In this document: piece by piece, positions 7,974 through 16,646 of the stretch
Layout of the letters: each line of letters starts with the position of its first letter
Numbering within the stretch: the stretch's first letter is position 1
Source: Arthrobacter sp. TMP15
GTDB taxonomy: Bacteria; Actinomycetota; Actinomycetes; Actinomycetales; Micrococcaceae
NCBI RefSeq assembly: GCF_039529835.1
Contig: NZ_CP154262.1
Location: 558,001 to 622,000 of the forward strand
Reading direction: 5' to 3'
Length of the DNA: 64,000 nt
Translations under genes and position numbers: made by a program
Notes under the pieces: generated by a model
Databases searched by the model: none
Told to the model about the DNA's origin: nothing
The model's input: only the letters and a program-made list of their open reading frames with translations

Positions 7974-9137
7974 CTAGAGAGACTTGGTGTTGGTGCGGGT
8001 TAGTTTGCTGATCCTGTCGGATTCAAAGAGGGCGTCTTGTGCAATGAGGGACGCTCCGGTAACGCCTGCAATTGAGCCAAGTCGAGAAGGCTCAACCACC
8101 AGAGATTTCAGGGAGTAGTCTCTGGCTCCGGAAAAAATGGCTTGCCGGATGCTTGCTACGAAGGCTTCGCCTGCTTCGGCCAAGTTGCCACCAACAACCA
8201 CTGCCTGGGGGTTGAGTACACCGACTATGTTGGCGAGAGCTTCCCCGATGATGGTGCCGTTTTCCGCGAGAAGGCGCAACACTTCTGCGTTGCCGACCCG
8301 TGCAAGGTTGACAATATCTTTGCTTGTTCGCACCTTGTGGCCTTGTCGCAGGAGTTCTTTGCGGATGACGCCGCCGCTAGCCACATGTTCCAGCCGCTGG
8401 AGGCGGCCGCTTCCAGCGTGGGTGTAACTTAGATCGCCGGCTCCGCCGCGGGATCCCTGGTAGATAGCGCCGTTCAGCACGAACGCAGATCCAAGGCCGA
8501 TGCCGGCTTTGAGGACAATGACATCGGTGTATTCTCGCCAGCCGCGCCGCGCTTCGGCCAAGGCAAGTACATTGACGTCCCGGTCAACAGCAAAAACAGC
8601 GTGACCATAGCGTTGTGCAAAGAATTCCTTGACCAGTACGTTTTCCCATTGTGGATCAAGCTGGGGGCTGCCCAGCCGGCCGCTGCCAAAATCGACGGGG
8701 CCAGGAACCCCAACTCCAATGCCAACTACATCCTGATGGGTTTTTCCAAGCCGCTCCAACATGTGGTCGAATACTTGGCCGGCCCAATCAAATATCTCGG
8801 TGGGACCTTCGCTGGGACCAATGTCAGCCTCATCTTCAATGAGGACGGTGGAAACTAGGTCAGTGATAGCTAGCCGGGTGTGGGAGCCGCCAATGTCCAC
8901 GGCCAGGAGGAGACCTGCAGAAGGGTTGACGGCAAATTCTTCCGGTGGACGGCCACCCTGGGAGTCTGACTGGCCCACACTGATAATGATCTTTGCTTCA
9001 AGGAGTTCATCCAGGCGCCTGGCCAAGGTTATCCTCGACCAGCCAAGCTGATCAATGAGGTTGCGCCGTGAGGTTGCTTGACCGGAACGAATCAGGTTCA
9101 GGGCAACTCCGGAACCCGTGGAGAAGACATGTGCCAT
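7974..9137 (-). CDS. ROK-family transcriptional regulator (NagC/XylR type)
   Basis: Sugar-responsive DNA-binding protein of 387 residues. The N-terminus (residues 10-60) is a winged helix-turn-helix with GQATSRRNLIDQLGWSRITL. The ROK sugar-kinase-like domain begins at LLLAVDIGGSHTRLAI near residue 76, and GIGVGVPGPVDFG is the ROK glycine motif. A glycine-rich GIGLGSAFVLNG segment follows. The start ATG has AAGGGAG upstream. It lies on the same strand as, and upstream of, the PTS operon, so it is the probable local repressor. Its ligand is not evident from sequence. An imperfect inverted repeat upstream (9195-9215) may serve autoregulation. Confidence 0.9.
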   Translation of the reverse strand: MAHVFSTGSGVALNLIRSGQATSRRNLIDQLGWSRITLARRLDELLEAKIIISVGQSDSQGGRPPEEFAVNPSAGLLLAVDIGGSHTRLAITDLVSTVLIEDEADIGPSEGPTEIFDWAGQVFDHMLERLGKTHQDVVGIGVGVPGPVDFGSGRLGSPQLDPQWENVLVKEFFAQRYGHAVFAVDRDVNVLALAEARRGWREYTDVIVLKAGIGLGSAFVLNGAIYQGSRGGAGDLSYTHAGSGRLQRLEHVASGGVIRKELLRQGHKVRTSKDIVNLARVGNAEVLRLLAENGTIIGEALANIVGVLNPQAVVVGGNLAEAGEAFVASIRQAIFSGARDYSLKSLVVEPSRLGSIAGVTGASLIAQDALFESDRISKLTRTNTKSL

Positions 9138-9194
9138 GAATTTCTGCTCCCTTCTGAAGGCCGACCGGATTTGCCTCCGGGAAACGACTTAAGA

Positions 9195-9215
9195 CTACTT
9201 TTACACTAAAGGTAG
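9195..9215 (-). promoter_or_regulatory. imperfect palindrome upstream of ROK regulator
   Basis: ctactttt (9195-9202) and aaaggtag (9208-9215) form an 8-base inverted repeat with one mismatch, about 58 bases upstream of the regulator start. It is a candidate operator for autoregulation. Confidence 0.35.
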
Positions 9216-9332
9216 CAGAGCGGCACTGAGCCGGGCAGCTCGGTAGCGATTCCAGTCAGCAGGTTGATGCGTCGGGTGCGAATTATTCAACCGCTAAGTC
9301 AAGAACTCTTGTCCCCGGGACCCGGCAATAGT

Positions 9333-9360
9333 TCTCGTAGCCTGCCACGAGACCCTTTTT
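9333..9360 (+). terminator. orphan plus-strand terminator-like hairpin
   Basis: tctcgt (9333-9338) pairs with acgaga (9347-9352) across an 8-base loop, followed by ccc and five T on the plus strand. Both flanking genes are on the minus strand, so no plus-strand gene is available for it to terminate. Confidence 0.4.
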
Positions 9361-9501
9361 ACTCCAGTGGCTGTGCCGGGGTCCTTGATAATTTGAGCCT
9401 ATATGGACCGCCTGCGTGTTTGGCAGTTCGTAGGCCGTGACCACAAGATCTGTCAGCAGTAACGCAGGTGCTCCCGGCGCTACCCCGCGGACGGAGCCCC
9501 A

Positions 9502-9530
9502 CCTGAGATGAACCCCAGCCCCGTCTCAGG
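9502..9530 (-). terminator. inverted repeat downstream of PfpI gene
   Basis: cctgaga (9502-9508) and tctcagg (9524-9530) form a 7-base stem with a 15-base loop, seven bases after the stop codon of the minus-strand gene. It has no T tail, so it is a weak terminator candidate. Confidence 0.3.
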
Positions 9531-9536
9531 CGACTG

Positions 9537-10238
9537 TTATTTCTGCAGTGCTTTGATAACTTCCTTGGCGACGTCTTCGCTGGACTGCGGGTTTTGTCCG
9601 CTGATGAGGTTGCCGTCGCGGACCACATGCGAGCTCCAGGGATCAGAGTTTTCGATGATGGCGCCCTTTTCCTGCAGGGCATCCTCAACGAACCAAGGAG
9701 TGTTGGGTCCGGTCCCGCCATTGAGTTCTTCCTCGTTGGTGAAGACCGTCAGGCGGCGCCCCGCGAACGCGAACTTACCCTCATCATCCACGGCGCTGAG
9801 CAGAGCCGCTGGGCCATGGCAGAACGGGGCAATGATCTTCCCGGCCGTATTGGCGTCAATCAGCAGCCTGCCCATATCCGCGTCCTTGCAAAGATCGGTC
9901 ATGGGGCCGTGTCCACCGGGCATGACCACGCCGTCATAGTTCTTGGCGCTCACCTCAGCCAGCACCAGTGGGGCGCTCAGCTCAGCGTCTATCGAGGCGA
10001 TGTAATCGCGGAAACTATCCGCCCTTTCTTTCCCCCCTGCCGAATCGTCCATCAGGCTCACCTGATCCACGGTGGGCTTCACGCCTCCGGGAGTTGCGAT
10101 GTGAACCGTATGGCCGGCGTCGAGCAGGGTCTTGTGGGAAACCACAAGCTCCTCTGCCCAGTATCCGGTGGGGTGTTCGAAGCCATCCCTCATGGTGAGG
10201 GAATCGGCTGCGGAAACAACCATCAGTATTTTAGCCAT
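9537..10238 (-). CDS. DJ-1/PfpI family protein (Hsp31-like, class I GATase fold)
   Basis: Cytoplasmic 233-residue protein of the DJ-1/PfpI superfamily. Members act as glutathione-independent glyoxalases, deglycases or chaperones against reactive carbonyls. The nucleophile elbow APFCHGPAALL puts the catalytic cysteine at residue 140, with His141 next to it. A conserved acidic residue lies in GYWAEE near Glu29-30, and the MPGGHGP turn is near 106-112. Length and the HPTGYWAEE segment fit the Hsp31/HchA-like subgroup rather than short PfpI proteases. AGGAGA precedes the ATG. The aldo/keto reductase gene lies upstream on the same strand, 69 bases away, so the two may jointly detoxify aldehydes; the pairing is an inference. 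Confidence 0.9.
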   Translation of the reverse strand: MAKILMVVSAADSLTMRDGFEHPTGYWAEELVVSHKTLLDAGHTVHIATPGGVKPTVDQVSLMDDSAGGKERADSFRDYIASIDAELSAPLVLAEVSAKNYDGVVMPGGHGPMTDLCKDADMGRLLIDANTAGKIIAPFCHGPAALLSAVDDEGKFAFAGRRLTVFTNEEELNGGTGPNTPWFVEDALQEKGAIIENSDPWSSHVVRDGNLISGQNPQSSEDVAKEVIKALQK

Positions 10239-10307
10239 GTTCTTTCTCCTGCTCTGCCAGCCCTTCTGGGCCAGCGAATGGTGTGTTGCTGATTCAGTAG
10301 GAAGCGG

Positions 10308-11177
10308 TCAGCGCGCTGCTTCGAGTTCCGCGTAGGTGTCGTCATCGAGGACGACGGCGGCCGCGCCCAAGTTTTCTTCGAGGTGCTTCACTGAGCTGGT
10401 GCCGGGAATTGGCATCATGACCGGCGAACGGCGCAGCAGCCACGCCAAAGCCACCTGCGAGGTTGTGGCACCGAGCCTTTTGGCAGCCTCATCCAAGGGT
10501 CCACCCGGCTGTGATAGTTCACCAGCGGAAATTGGCGCCCACGGGATAAAGCCAATACCGTTCTTCTCGGCATAGTTCAACACGTCCTCGGAACTGCGGT
10601 CCGTGAGGTTGTAGCGGTTCTGCACAGTGGCAACGGTGAAGTATTTCCCGGCTTCCTCGAGCTCGGCCACGCTGACCTGCGACAGGCCCAGCGCCTTAAC
10701 CTTGCCCTCTTTCTGCAGATCACGCAGAACCGAAAATTGCTCTTCCATATCCACCTTGGGATCTATCCGGTGCAGTTGCAACAGATCCAAGGAATCCACC
10801 TTGAGCTTGCGCAGGCTCAGCTCGGTCTGCTGACGCAGGTACTCGGCGCGGCCCACCGGCACCCACATGTCGGGTCCAGTGCGGGTAAAGCCCACCTTGG
10901 TGGCGATCCTCAGGCCATCCTTGTAGGGGTGCAACGCCTCGGCCAGGATTTCCTCGCTCACGTTGGGCCCATAGGAATCAGCGGTGTCAATGAAGTCGAC
11001 CCCGAGTTCCACGGCACGGCGTACGACGGCGATCGCGGCGTCCCGATCCGCAGGCTCACCCCAAACCCCGTCCCCGACGATGCGCATTGCACCGAACCCC
11101 AGACGATGGACCCGTCCAAGATCCAACAGATCGATGGTGGCTGATACTTGAAGATTCTGTGCGTTGTCATGGTTCAT
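10308..11177 (-). CDS. aldo/keto reductase
   Basis: NADPH-dependent carbonyl reductase with a TIM-barrel fold, 289 residues. The catalytic tetrad is visible: Asp in [17 protein letters not shown] with the Tyr three residues on, Lys in RIATKVGF, and His in LLQLHRID. The C-terminal cofactor segment is [17 protein letters not shown]. Its physiological substrate is not evident. The start ATG at 11177 lacks a clear ribosome-binding site and sits inside an inverted repeat (11175-11197), so translation or repression at the start codon may be unusual. The PfpI-like gene follows 69 bases downstream on the same strand. Confidence 0.92.
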   Translation of the reverse strand: MNHDNAQNLQVSATIDLLDLGRVHRLGFGAMRIVGDGVWGEPADRDAAIAVVRRAVELGVDFIDTADSYGPNVSEEILAEALHPYKDGLRIATKVGFTRTGPDMWVPVGRAEYLRQQTELSLRKLKVDSLDLLQLHRIDPKVDMEEQFSVLRDLQKEGKVKALGLSQVSVAELEEAGKYFTVATVQNRYNLTDRSSEDVLNYAEKNGIGFIPWAPISAGELSQPGGPLDEAAKRLGATTSQVALAWLLRRSPVMMPIPGTSSVKHLEENLGAAAVVLDDDTYAELEAAR

Positions 11178-11197
11178 AGGGGCGATAACCGCCTATG
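11175..11197 (-). promoter_or_regulatory. inverted repeat spanning aldo/keto reductase start
   Basis: catagg (11175-11180) and cctatg (11192-11197) form a 6-base inverted repeat with an 11-base spacer that includes the ATG of the aldo/keto reductase. It is either an operator at the start codon or a small hairpin hiding the start. Confidence 0.35.
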
Positions 11198-11535
11198 CTT
11201 ACCGTGTATTCCCTCATGCCTCTGGAGCGGCGTAGGAAACAACTCTCATCCGTATCTAGGCCCAGAGGAGAGTGTTTAGTCACATTCAGTGCTGCAACTC
11301 TCGCCTGGATTCTGCGTAGGCCCTTCTTTTCAGACCAAAAGCGCTCCGCAGCTTACTGAGTTGTCGTGTCGCTGCGCGCAGACTGTCAGTAACTCACGTT
11401 TCTCCCACCAGCACAGCAGCAGTTCCTCGCTGCGCCAATAGATTGTGTGACCACTTGAGAAAATCAACGCGAGCCCTTGCGCCTTGAGCTCTCAGGAGTA
11501 CTCTGAAGAAATATCTGCCTTTGCGGTTGTTCAGA
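11198..11535. other. divergent intergenic region, no gene seen
   Basis: About 340 bases between the minus-strand aldo/keto reductase and the plus-strand PEP mutase-like gene. It should hold both promoters. No reading frame with coding character, RNA gene or strong repeat was recognised. Confidence 0.5.
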
Positions 11536-12351
11536 ATGGGAATGACAATGGCTTCGTTTCAGGATCTCCATCACGCTGAAGCTCCCCTCGTGCTCCCGAA
11601 TGCCTGGGATGTTGGCTCAGCCTTAGCCTTTGCCGCAGCAGGCTTCCCTGCCATTGGTACTACAAGCTTCGGTATCTCAGTCAGCACGGGCAGCCCCGAC
11701 GGGGGACGGTCCAGCAAACAGGCAACCGCCGCCCTCACAACGATTCTGGGTCGGCTACCTGTGCACCTCACCGCCGATATTGAAGATGGCTACTCAGAAA
11801 ACCCCAGTGAGGTGGCGGATTTTGTGGCTGAATTGGCAGCCCATGGAGTGGTGGGTGTGAACATCGAAGACAGCACCTCTGGACACTTAGTGGATCCAGC
11901 GATTTTTGCCAGCAAAGTCCTTGAGGTCAAACGGCGAGCCCCAAGCGTTTTTGTTAACGCACGGGTGGACAATCTCTGGTTTGCCGAACAAGCAACCGTA
12001 GCTGCCGTCCTGCTGCGCATCCACGCCTACGAAGACGCGGGTGCTGACGGAATATTTGTCCCCGGTCTTGCAGACCCTGAAGGGATTAGAGCCATCGCTG
12101 GTGGCACTGAGCTGCCTGTGAATGTGTTGGCCCATCCCTTCCTCACAGTTGCTGAGCTGGGAGAGTTGGGAGTACGGCGAGTAAGCTCTGGCTCATTGCC
12201 CTATCGTGCAGCAGTGGACGCAGCTCTGGAAACTGTCACGGCCTTGCGTGCTGGTCTAAAACTACCGGAGGCCACTGCCTACGCGGAGGTGCAGAGGCAA
12301 CTCGTGGCCTTCAACGCGCGGCCTCCCCGCATGATGCCCACCCCTGACTGA
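11536..12351 (+). CDS. isocitrate lyase/PEP mutase superfamily protein
   Basis: TIM-barrel enzyme of about 270 residues in the PEP mutase/isocitrate lyase superfamily, which makes or breaks C-C or P-C bonds next to a carboxylate. Visible features are PLVLPNAWDVGSALAF at the N-terminus, the metal-site region HLTADIEDGYSEN, GVNIEDS, and VFVNARVD. The characteristic active-site KKCGH-type cysteine loop of isocitrate and methylisocitrate lyases is not seen, so those activities are unlikely. Proteins of this type are commonly annotated only to superfamily level. Several in-frame starts (TTG 11521; ATG 11536, 11542, 11548) are possible and none has a strong ribosome-binding site, so the N-terminus is uncertain. 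It stands alone on the plus strand. Confidence 0.82.
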   Translation: MGMTMASFQDLHHAEAPLVLPNAWDVGSALAFAAAGFPAIGTTSFGISVSTGSPDGGRSSKQATAALTTILGRLPVHLTADIEDGYSENPSEVADFVAELAAHGVVGVNIEDSTSGHLVDPAIFASKVLEVKRRAPSVFVNARVDNLWFAEQATVAAVLLRIHAYEDAGADGIFVPGLADPEGIRAIAGGTELPVNVLAHPFLTVAELGELGVRRVSSGSLPYRAAVDAALETVTALRAGLKLPEATAYAEVQRQLVAFNARPPRMMPTPD

Positions 12352-12497
12352 CGATATTTTTAGAGCTGTACGTTGGCTCATTGATCTGTGCGTGGGGACT
12401 GGAGGCGCCACGGCTGCAGTTTGTCCCATCCACGGATCTAGTGTTGTGGGCGGGAGCTTTGCTGCCGAGGCCAGTGCAGCGTGCGGGTGCTATGAGT

Positions 12498-12531
12498 GTG
12501 CTGGTGCTATGCGGGTGCTGGTGCTATGCGG
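12498..12531. repeat. 17-base tandem duplication at cyclase 3' end
   Basis: Two perfect adjacent copies of gtgctggtgctatgcgg (12498-12514 and 12515-12531). The second copy overlaps the stop codon region of the minus-strand cyclase gene, so the duplication has shaped its last codons or 3' flank. Confidence 0.85.
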
Positions 12532-13189
12532 GCAAGGCGCGCATAGCCACGGCCCGGACGGGGGAACCGTCCAAGCCGATCAGACGCAGCGGGAGTGCCG
12601 CAAATATTGGGTTGTTCCAGGTCACGGCGGCCAGATTGCTCAAATTCTCAATGATGGCCCCACCTGCTCCGAGAATGTGCTGATGCACAGGCAAGTGCAA
12701 TGGCCCATCCGTCTGGGCCTCCGGTGTGGGGTCAGGGTTCAAGGTGTCCACACCGATGACTGAAACGCCTTGTGCCAGCAAATGCTTGGCGATGTCCGGG
12801 TCTAGATGCGGATGCTCAAGGTAGGCAGGTGTGTTGAAGTGCACGGACCAGCCAGTGTGGAACAGCACAATGGTCCCGGCGGTCAGGTTCTCAAGCTGCG
12901 CGGCTACAGTGCTGAATTTAATCATGCTGCGTGGTTCTGCTCCCAGAACGCGAATGATGCGTGCGGGCCCGCACAGCGCAGTCAGGTTCAGCTCGTCAAC
13001 GGCCATACCGCCGTCGATGGTGTGAAGTGGGGCGTCCACATGGGTGCCTGAGTGTGTTCCGAGATGGAGCTCAGCGACCTGGAATCCATCCGCGGCGTTG
13101 GTGGCGACTGCTCGCGATGAAACCATGGGATCGCCGGGAAAAACCTGCATTCCGGAGGAAACGGGCTGGCTCAGATCAACGATGTGCAT
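12524..13189 (-). CDS. cyclase-family metal-dependent hydrolase (kynurenine formamidase-like)
   Basis: Cyclase superfamily protein of about 221 residues; the family includes kynurenine formamidase and isatin hydrolase, which open amide or ring bonds with a divalent metal. The signature HSGTHVDAPLH near residues 46-56 supplies the metal ligands, and the N-terminal VDLSQPVSSGMQVFPGDP segment is typical. The ATG at 13189 (MHIVDLS) gives the usual family N-terminus and overlaps the upstream permease gene by 14 bases, suggesting translational coupling. A longer start at 13219 is possible. Pairing with an NCS1 permease suggests hydrolysis of an imported N-heterocycle or amide, but the substrate is not identified. 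Confidence 0.88.
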   Translation of the reverse strand: MHIVDLSQPVSSGMQVFPGDPMVSSRAVATNAADGFQVAELHLGTHSGTHVDAPLHTIDGGMAVDELNLTALCGPARIIRVLGAEPRSMIKFSTVAAQLENLTAGTIVLFHTGWSVHFNTPAYLEHPHLDPDIAKHLLAQGVSVIGVDTLNPDPTPEAQTDGPLHLPVHQHILGAGGAIIENLSNLAAVTWNNPIFAALPLRLIGLDGSPVRAVAMRALPA

Positions 13190-14648
13190 TTTCTTGACTC
13201 TCTGGGTTAGCGATTGCATTCTCTGTCTGCGTCAGGTGGTGGGAGATTGGCCTGTCCGCCCTGATACGGCGGAAGAGCAAGGCCCACCCCAGGTACAAGA
13301 CAAACGAGATGACAAAGGTGGGAATGGTGGCGCCGATAGGACTGGGAGTCACGTAGGTCAGGATCACTGAGGTGCTGGCGCCAACCAGCCACACAACAAT
13401 AGCGGCTATGTTCACCCCGCCTTGATACCAAAACTGTCCGCCGCGGCCGCGTAAAATATCTGGCCCATAGTGGCCTTTATGCACAATGTAGTAATCCACA
13501 ATCATGATGGCAAAGACGGGGAGGAACAAGGCGCCAACAACGGTCAGAAATGAGGTGAATTGCTCCAAGAGCGCCAGCCATGTGGCGCCCAAGACCGAAA
13601 TGGCGCCCAAAACCAGCGCGGTTGGAAGGAAACGAATCCTGCGGGTGGGGGCCATATTCACCACTGAGGAAACCATGCCGTAGACCACCATTGTGTTGGT
13701 GGCCATCACGGACAGGAAAATGACGATTGCCAGCGGAGCGCCGAAGGCGCCAACAATAACGCTCGGATCGAATCCAACAGGCTCCCCGCCTGCCAGTACC
13801 ACGTAGGCGATTGCCGTGGCGCCCAAACTCATCGACAAGACCGTTGAGAGAACGTAACCAATACCGGAACCCACAACCCCCGCAGCTTGCGTCTTGGCCA
13901 GCCGGTTGAATTCAGCTGAGAGTACCGTCCACGAGATGGCGGTGGCGATAACCACGTCCAGCACGGTAATTCCCGACCAGCCCAAAGTGGCGTCAACCTT
14001 GAGGGCGGCAAAATCGGCAGGCGGGTATGAGGTGAAGGCAACGAAAAAGATATACGCCATGATGGCGAGGATGACTAGGGCAAGCCACGGCTCAACCTTG
14101 GCGATCCCAGCGTGGCCAAATATTGCCAACCCCACAACGAATAACTGGCACAAGACCGAGAAAAGTACAGGATTGGAGAAACCAGTAGCCTGCTCCACCA
14201 GAAAGTTGACCGTCACTCCAGCCAGCATGGCTTGAACCCAGCTCCAGCCCATCAGGATTACCACATTGGCGGCGACTGCCAAGAAGGATCCACGAAGACC
14301 AAAAGCACCTTTGGTCAGTGACATGGTGGGAAGGCCTGTTCGTGTGCCTATATTGCCGATGAGTACCAGTACCACGCCGCCCACAAGAGATCCTGCAATG
14401 ATCAGCCCGATGGCCAGAGGCCACGAGACGCCTGGCACAAACAAGGTTCCCGTCAGCAAAGTAGTGACCACCAGATTAGCTGCCAGCCAGATAAGACCAA
14501 TACGCCGGGTGCCGAGAGTGCCCTTAATGGGACCGTATCCATCGGAGTCAGCATTCAATCGTTTGGAGAGTCGGCTCCAGGGGGAGGGGCTGCTTGATGA
14601 TGAAGCCCTCACATCGATATTCATGGGCACTGTCGCCTCAACATTCAT
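13176..14648 (-). CDS. NCS1-family purine/cytosine/hydantoin-type permease
   Basis: Secondary transporter of the nucleobase-cation-symport-1 family, 490 residues with about twelve membrane spans. The hydrophilic N-terminus runs to about residue 45. GYGPIKGTLGTRRIGLIW leads into the first spans, TGLPTMSLTKGAFGLRGS is the family's conserved loop after TM2, and GWSWVQAMLAG resembles the substrate-site helix. Known substrates of the family are purines, pyrimidines, allantoin, hydantoins and thiamine precursors; sequence alone does not choose between them. It is the first gene of a two-gene operon with the cyclase-like hydrolase. The start may instead be the ATG at 14624, which has a better GAGG site. 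A TTGAC/GTCAA palindrome lies upstream. Confidence 0.88.
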   Translation of the reverse strand: MNVEATVPMNIDVRASSSSSPSPWSRLSKRLNADSDGYGPIKGTLGTRRIGLIWLAANLVVTTLLTGTLFVPGVSWPLAIGLIIAGSLVGGVVLVLIGNIGTRTGLPTMSLTKGAFGLRGSFLAVAANVVILMGWSWVQAMLAGVTVNFLVEQATGFSNPVLFSVLCQLFVVGLAIFGHAGIAKVEPWLALVILAIMAYIFFVAFTSYPPADFAALKVDATLGWSGITVLDVVIATAISWTVLSAEFNRLAKTQAAGVVGSGIGYVLSTVLSMSLGATAIAYVVLAGGEPVGFDPSVIVGAFGAPLAIVIFLSVMATNTMVVYGMVSSVVNMAPTRRIRFLPTALVLGAISVLGATWLALLEQFTSFLTVVGALFLPVFAIMIVDYYIVHKGHYGPDILRGRGGQFWYQGGVNIAAIVVWLVGASTSVILTYVTPSPIGATIPTFVISFVLYLGWALLFRRIRADRPISHHLTQTENAIANPESQENAHR

Positions 14649-15029
14649 TAGCGGATTAGTAGGTAAACAAATGTTGCCCCCAAGAAAACTTTTGTCGTAC
14701 TATCTTGTGTGTTGTTTGACACATTGTCAAGGTGTGGCGCTGACGCATGTAGTGAGGTCCAGGGCAATTGTTCCGGATTCCTTGCAAGAACTGGGTTTCA
14801 TGTTTTGAAAGCTTCTGTTCACTGCCTCCAGAATCAGCAAGTCAAACCCCGGAGCAAGCAGTACCGGAACGCTCCCTCCTAGCTGCTAGAAAACTGAAAC
14901 TTTAAGATTTCATTCAAAGCCATCACGACGTAGCCGGTAGTTCACCAGCTGGTAATCTTTGCACGATCAAATCAATTCGAAGCCGTTCCTCCTTACTGCG
15001 GAACCACGGCCATGAATTGAGGGAAAACA
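14649..15029. other. divergent intergenic region
   Basis: 381 bases between the minus-strand permease operon and the plus-strand phosphatase/importer operon. It contains the palindrome at 14716-14730 and should hold both promoters. No additional gene was seen. Confidence 0.5.
14716..14730 (-). promoter_or_regulatory. palindrome TTGAC-N5-GTCAA upstream of permease operon
   Basis: ttgac (14716-14720) and gtcaa (14726-14730) form a 5-base inverted repeat about 70 bases upstream of the permease start. It is a candidate operator for an unlinked regulator; no regulator gene is adjacent. Confidence 0.35.
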
Positions 15030-15761
15030 GTGCCACGTTTGATCGCAGCATCGCCGCGGCTATCCAACCTCCGCAGGGTCCCGGCCCCGTTGTTGGCGAA
15101 GTTCTATCGCTCCGCGGCGCCCACAGGCTTTGACGCAGCGGCGGTTGCGCAGCTTGAGCGCCTTGAATTGCGCACTGTTGTTGACCTCCGCGAACCGTTT
15201 GAGTCCTTAGCTCCTGTTGATGGAGTGTTAATAGGCGCTATTCACGTCTCGGCTCCCCTTTACAACGGTGCTTTGCCGGTTTCCACTCCCATTGAACAGG
15301 TCTATTCGGATCTGCTGACCACGCGTGGAACCGAAATTGCCAGAGCCGTTGGCATTGTTGCTGCCGCACTTCCGCACGGAGTCCTGATCCACTGTGCTGC
15401 TGGCAAGGACAGAACCGGACTGGTGTTGGCGCTCATTCTTGAAGCCGTGGGGACGGAGAGAACCACCGTGCTGGCTGACTACGCACTAAGCGCGAAAAGT
15501 ATGACCGAAAGCTACCAGGAAATGAAGAGGGACGAGCTTTCCCTGGCACTTGGTAGCGCGGAGGACATTGCAACAGCCTTACAGCTGCATTTGGAAAGTC
15601 CCGCAGAGGCTTTGGAGACTTCATTAGATTGGGTGGCTTCTCACTTCGGAAGCGCCGCCGGATTTCTCCTGGCCAATGGATTGTCCTTGGCTGAGCTGAC
15701 CCTTTTGTGCGCGCATTTGGCAGGCTCCCATGACGCGGCTGCGCCGGATACCCAATGCTGA
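15030..15761 (+). CDS. tyrosine phosphatase-like protein (CX5R family)
   Basis: Cytoplasmic 243-residue phosphatase of the bacterial tyrosine/dual-specificity class. The catalytic P-loop HCAAGKDRTG gives the nucleophile Cys122 and phosphate-binding Arg128. The N-terminal NLRRV...FYRSAAP segment and the VVDLREPFE strand are typical of this family, some members of which act on phosphoinositides or small phosphate esters rather than proteins. The GTG start at 15030 follows a GGGAAAA stretch. Its last bases overlap the next gene, a phosphodiesterase, by 7 bases. It opens an operon with an ABC importer and a histidine phosphatase, so a role in dephosphorylating an imported organophosphate is inferred. 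Confidence 0.88.
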   Translation: MPRLIAASPRLSNLRRVPAPLLAKFYRSAAPTGFDAAAVAQLERLELRTVVDLREPFESLAPVDGVLIGAIHVSAPLYNGALPVSTPIEQVYSDLLTTRGTEIARAVGIVAAALPHGVLIHCAAGKDRTGLVLALILEAVGTERTTVLADYALSAKSMTESYQEMKRDELSLALGSAEDIATALQLHLESPAEALETSLDWVASHFGSAAGFLLANGLSLAELTLLCAHLAGSHDAAAPDTQC

Positions 15762-16591
15762 AAAGCAATGTGCTGCGTCTGGTGCAACTCAGCGATACCC
15801 ACCTGCTGGGCGAAAACGGCTTGCTACACGGGCACATCAATACCTGGTCCCGCACCGTTGCTGCTCTCAGTGCAGCCGCACATTTCAACCCTGACGCCGT
15901 GCTAATCACAGGCGACATTGCTGACCGTGGCCAAAACATCTACCCCAGCGCCGCCAGATTGTTTGCCCAAGCTCAACAGGACCTGCAATGTCCCATCATC
16001 ACGATGCCAGGCAACCACGATCCGGCCGGCTCCGTGGGCAACGAATTCAACCGCGCCCGGCTCGCTAGCGGACCGTTCCCTGGCGATACTATTCACGAGG
16101 TGGCCGGCTTACGAATCATCAGTTTGGACAGCCATGGATTTGGGGAGCGGGCCGGCTGGCTGACGTCGGAGCAACTGCAATGGCTCGCTGATTTACTAAC
16201 GACGGCGGCCCCGCGCGGGTCGGTGCTGGCCCTCCACCACCCTCCGATTCCTTCCGTGCTGTTGGCACAGGCCGGACGAGGGCTGGCGGACCCGGAAAAT
16301 TTGGCAGCGGTTCTTGCCGGCAGTGACATCCGGGGTATCTTTTGCGGTCATTACCACTCCTCTGCCGTGGGTGCATTGGGTACCATCCCTGTCTGGGCGG
16401 CTCCGGCAGTGTCCTACAACCTGAACCTGTTCGCCCCGGAGACCCACATTCAGGGCCTGGACACCAGCTGGTTGAGCGTCATCACCCTTGACGCCGAAAA
16501 CCTCTCGGTAACACCCGTACACATCAACGCACCCGCTGCCTCCTTTAGCTGCGAGATCCGCGGTTTAACCCCCGAACCAGCCATCGCCTAA
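15755..16591 (+). CDS. metallophosphoesterase (cyclic-nucleotide/glycerophosphodiesterase-like)
   Basis: Calcineurin-like metallophosphoesterase of 278 residues. All five metal and phosphate motifs are visible: LSDTHL near residues 12-17, LITGDIADRG near 50-59, MPGNHDPAG near 87-95, LHHPP near 160, and FCGHYHSS near 199-206. The spacing matches the CpdA/GpdQ/Rv0805 group, which cleaves cyclic nucleotides or glycerophosphodiesters. It has no signal peptide, so the substrate should be cytoplasmic. It overlaps the phosphatase gene before it and precedes an importer by 55 bases. In this setting a diesterase acting on an imported phosphodiester is more likely than cAMP turnover, but this is inference. 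Confidence 0.9.
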   Translation: MLKSNVLRLVQLSDTHLLGENGLLHGHINTWSRTVAALSAAAHFNPDAVLITGDIADRGQNIYPSAARLFAQAQQDLQCPIITMPGNHDPAGSVGNEFNRARLASGPFPGDTIHEVAGLRIISLDSHGFGERAGWLTSEQLQWLADLLTTAAPRGSVLALHHPPIPSVLLAQAGRGLADPENLAAVLAGSDIRGIFCGHYHSSAVGALGTIPVWAAPAVSYNLNLFAPETHIQGLDTSWLSVITLDAENLSVTPVHINAPAASFSCEIRGLTPEPAIA

Positions 16592-16646
16592 AACCAATAC
16601 GCACCTGTACCAACCCTCAAACCACGCAGTAAACACTTAGGAAAAA

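Larger units (their letters stand above)
9216..9536. other. intergenic stretch, no gene seen
   Basis: About 320 bases between the ROK regulator and the PfpI-like gene. No convincing coding frame or RNA gene was seen. It holds a plus-strand terminator-like hairpin (9333-9360) and an inverted repeat next to the PfpI stop codon (9502-9530). Confidence 0.6.
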
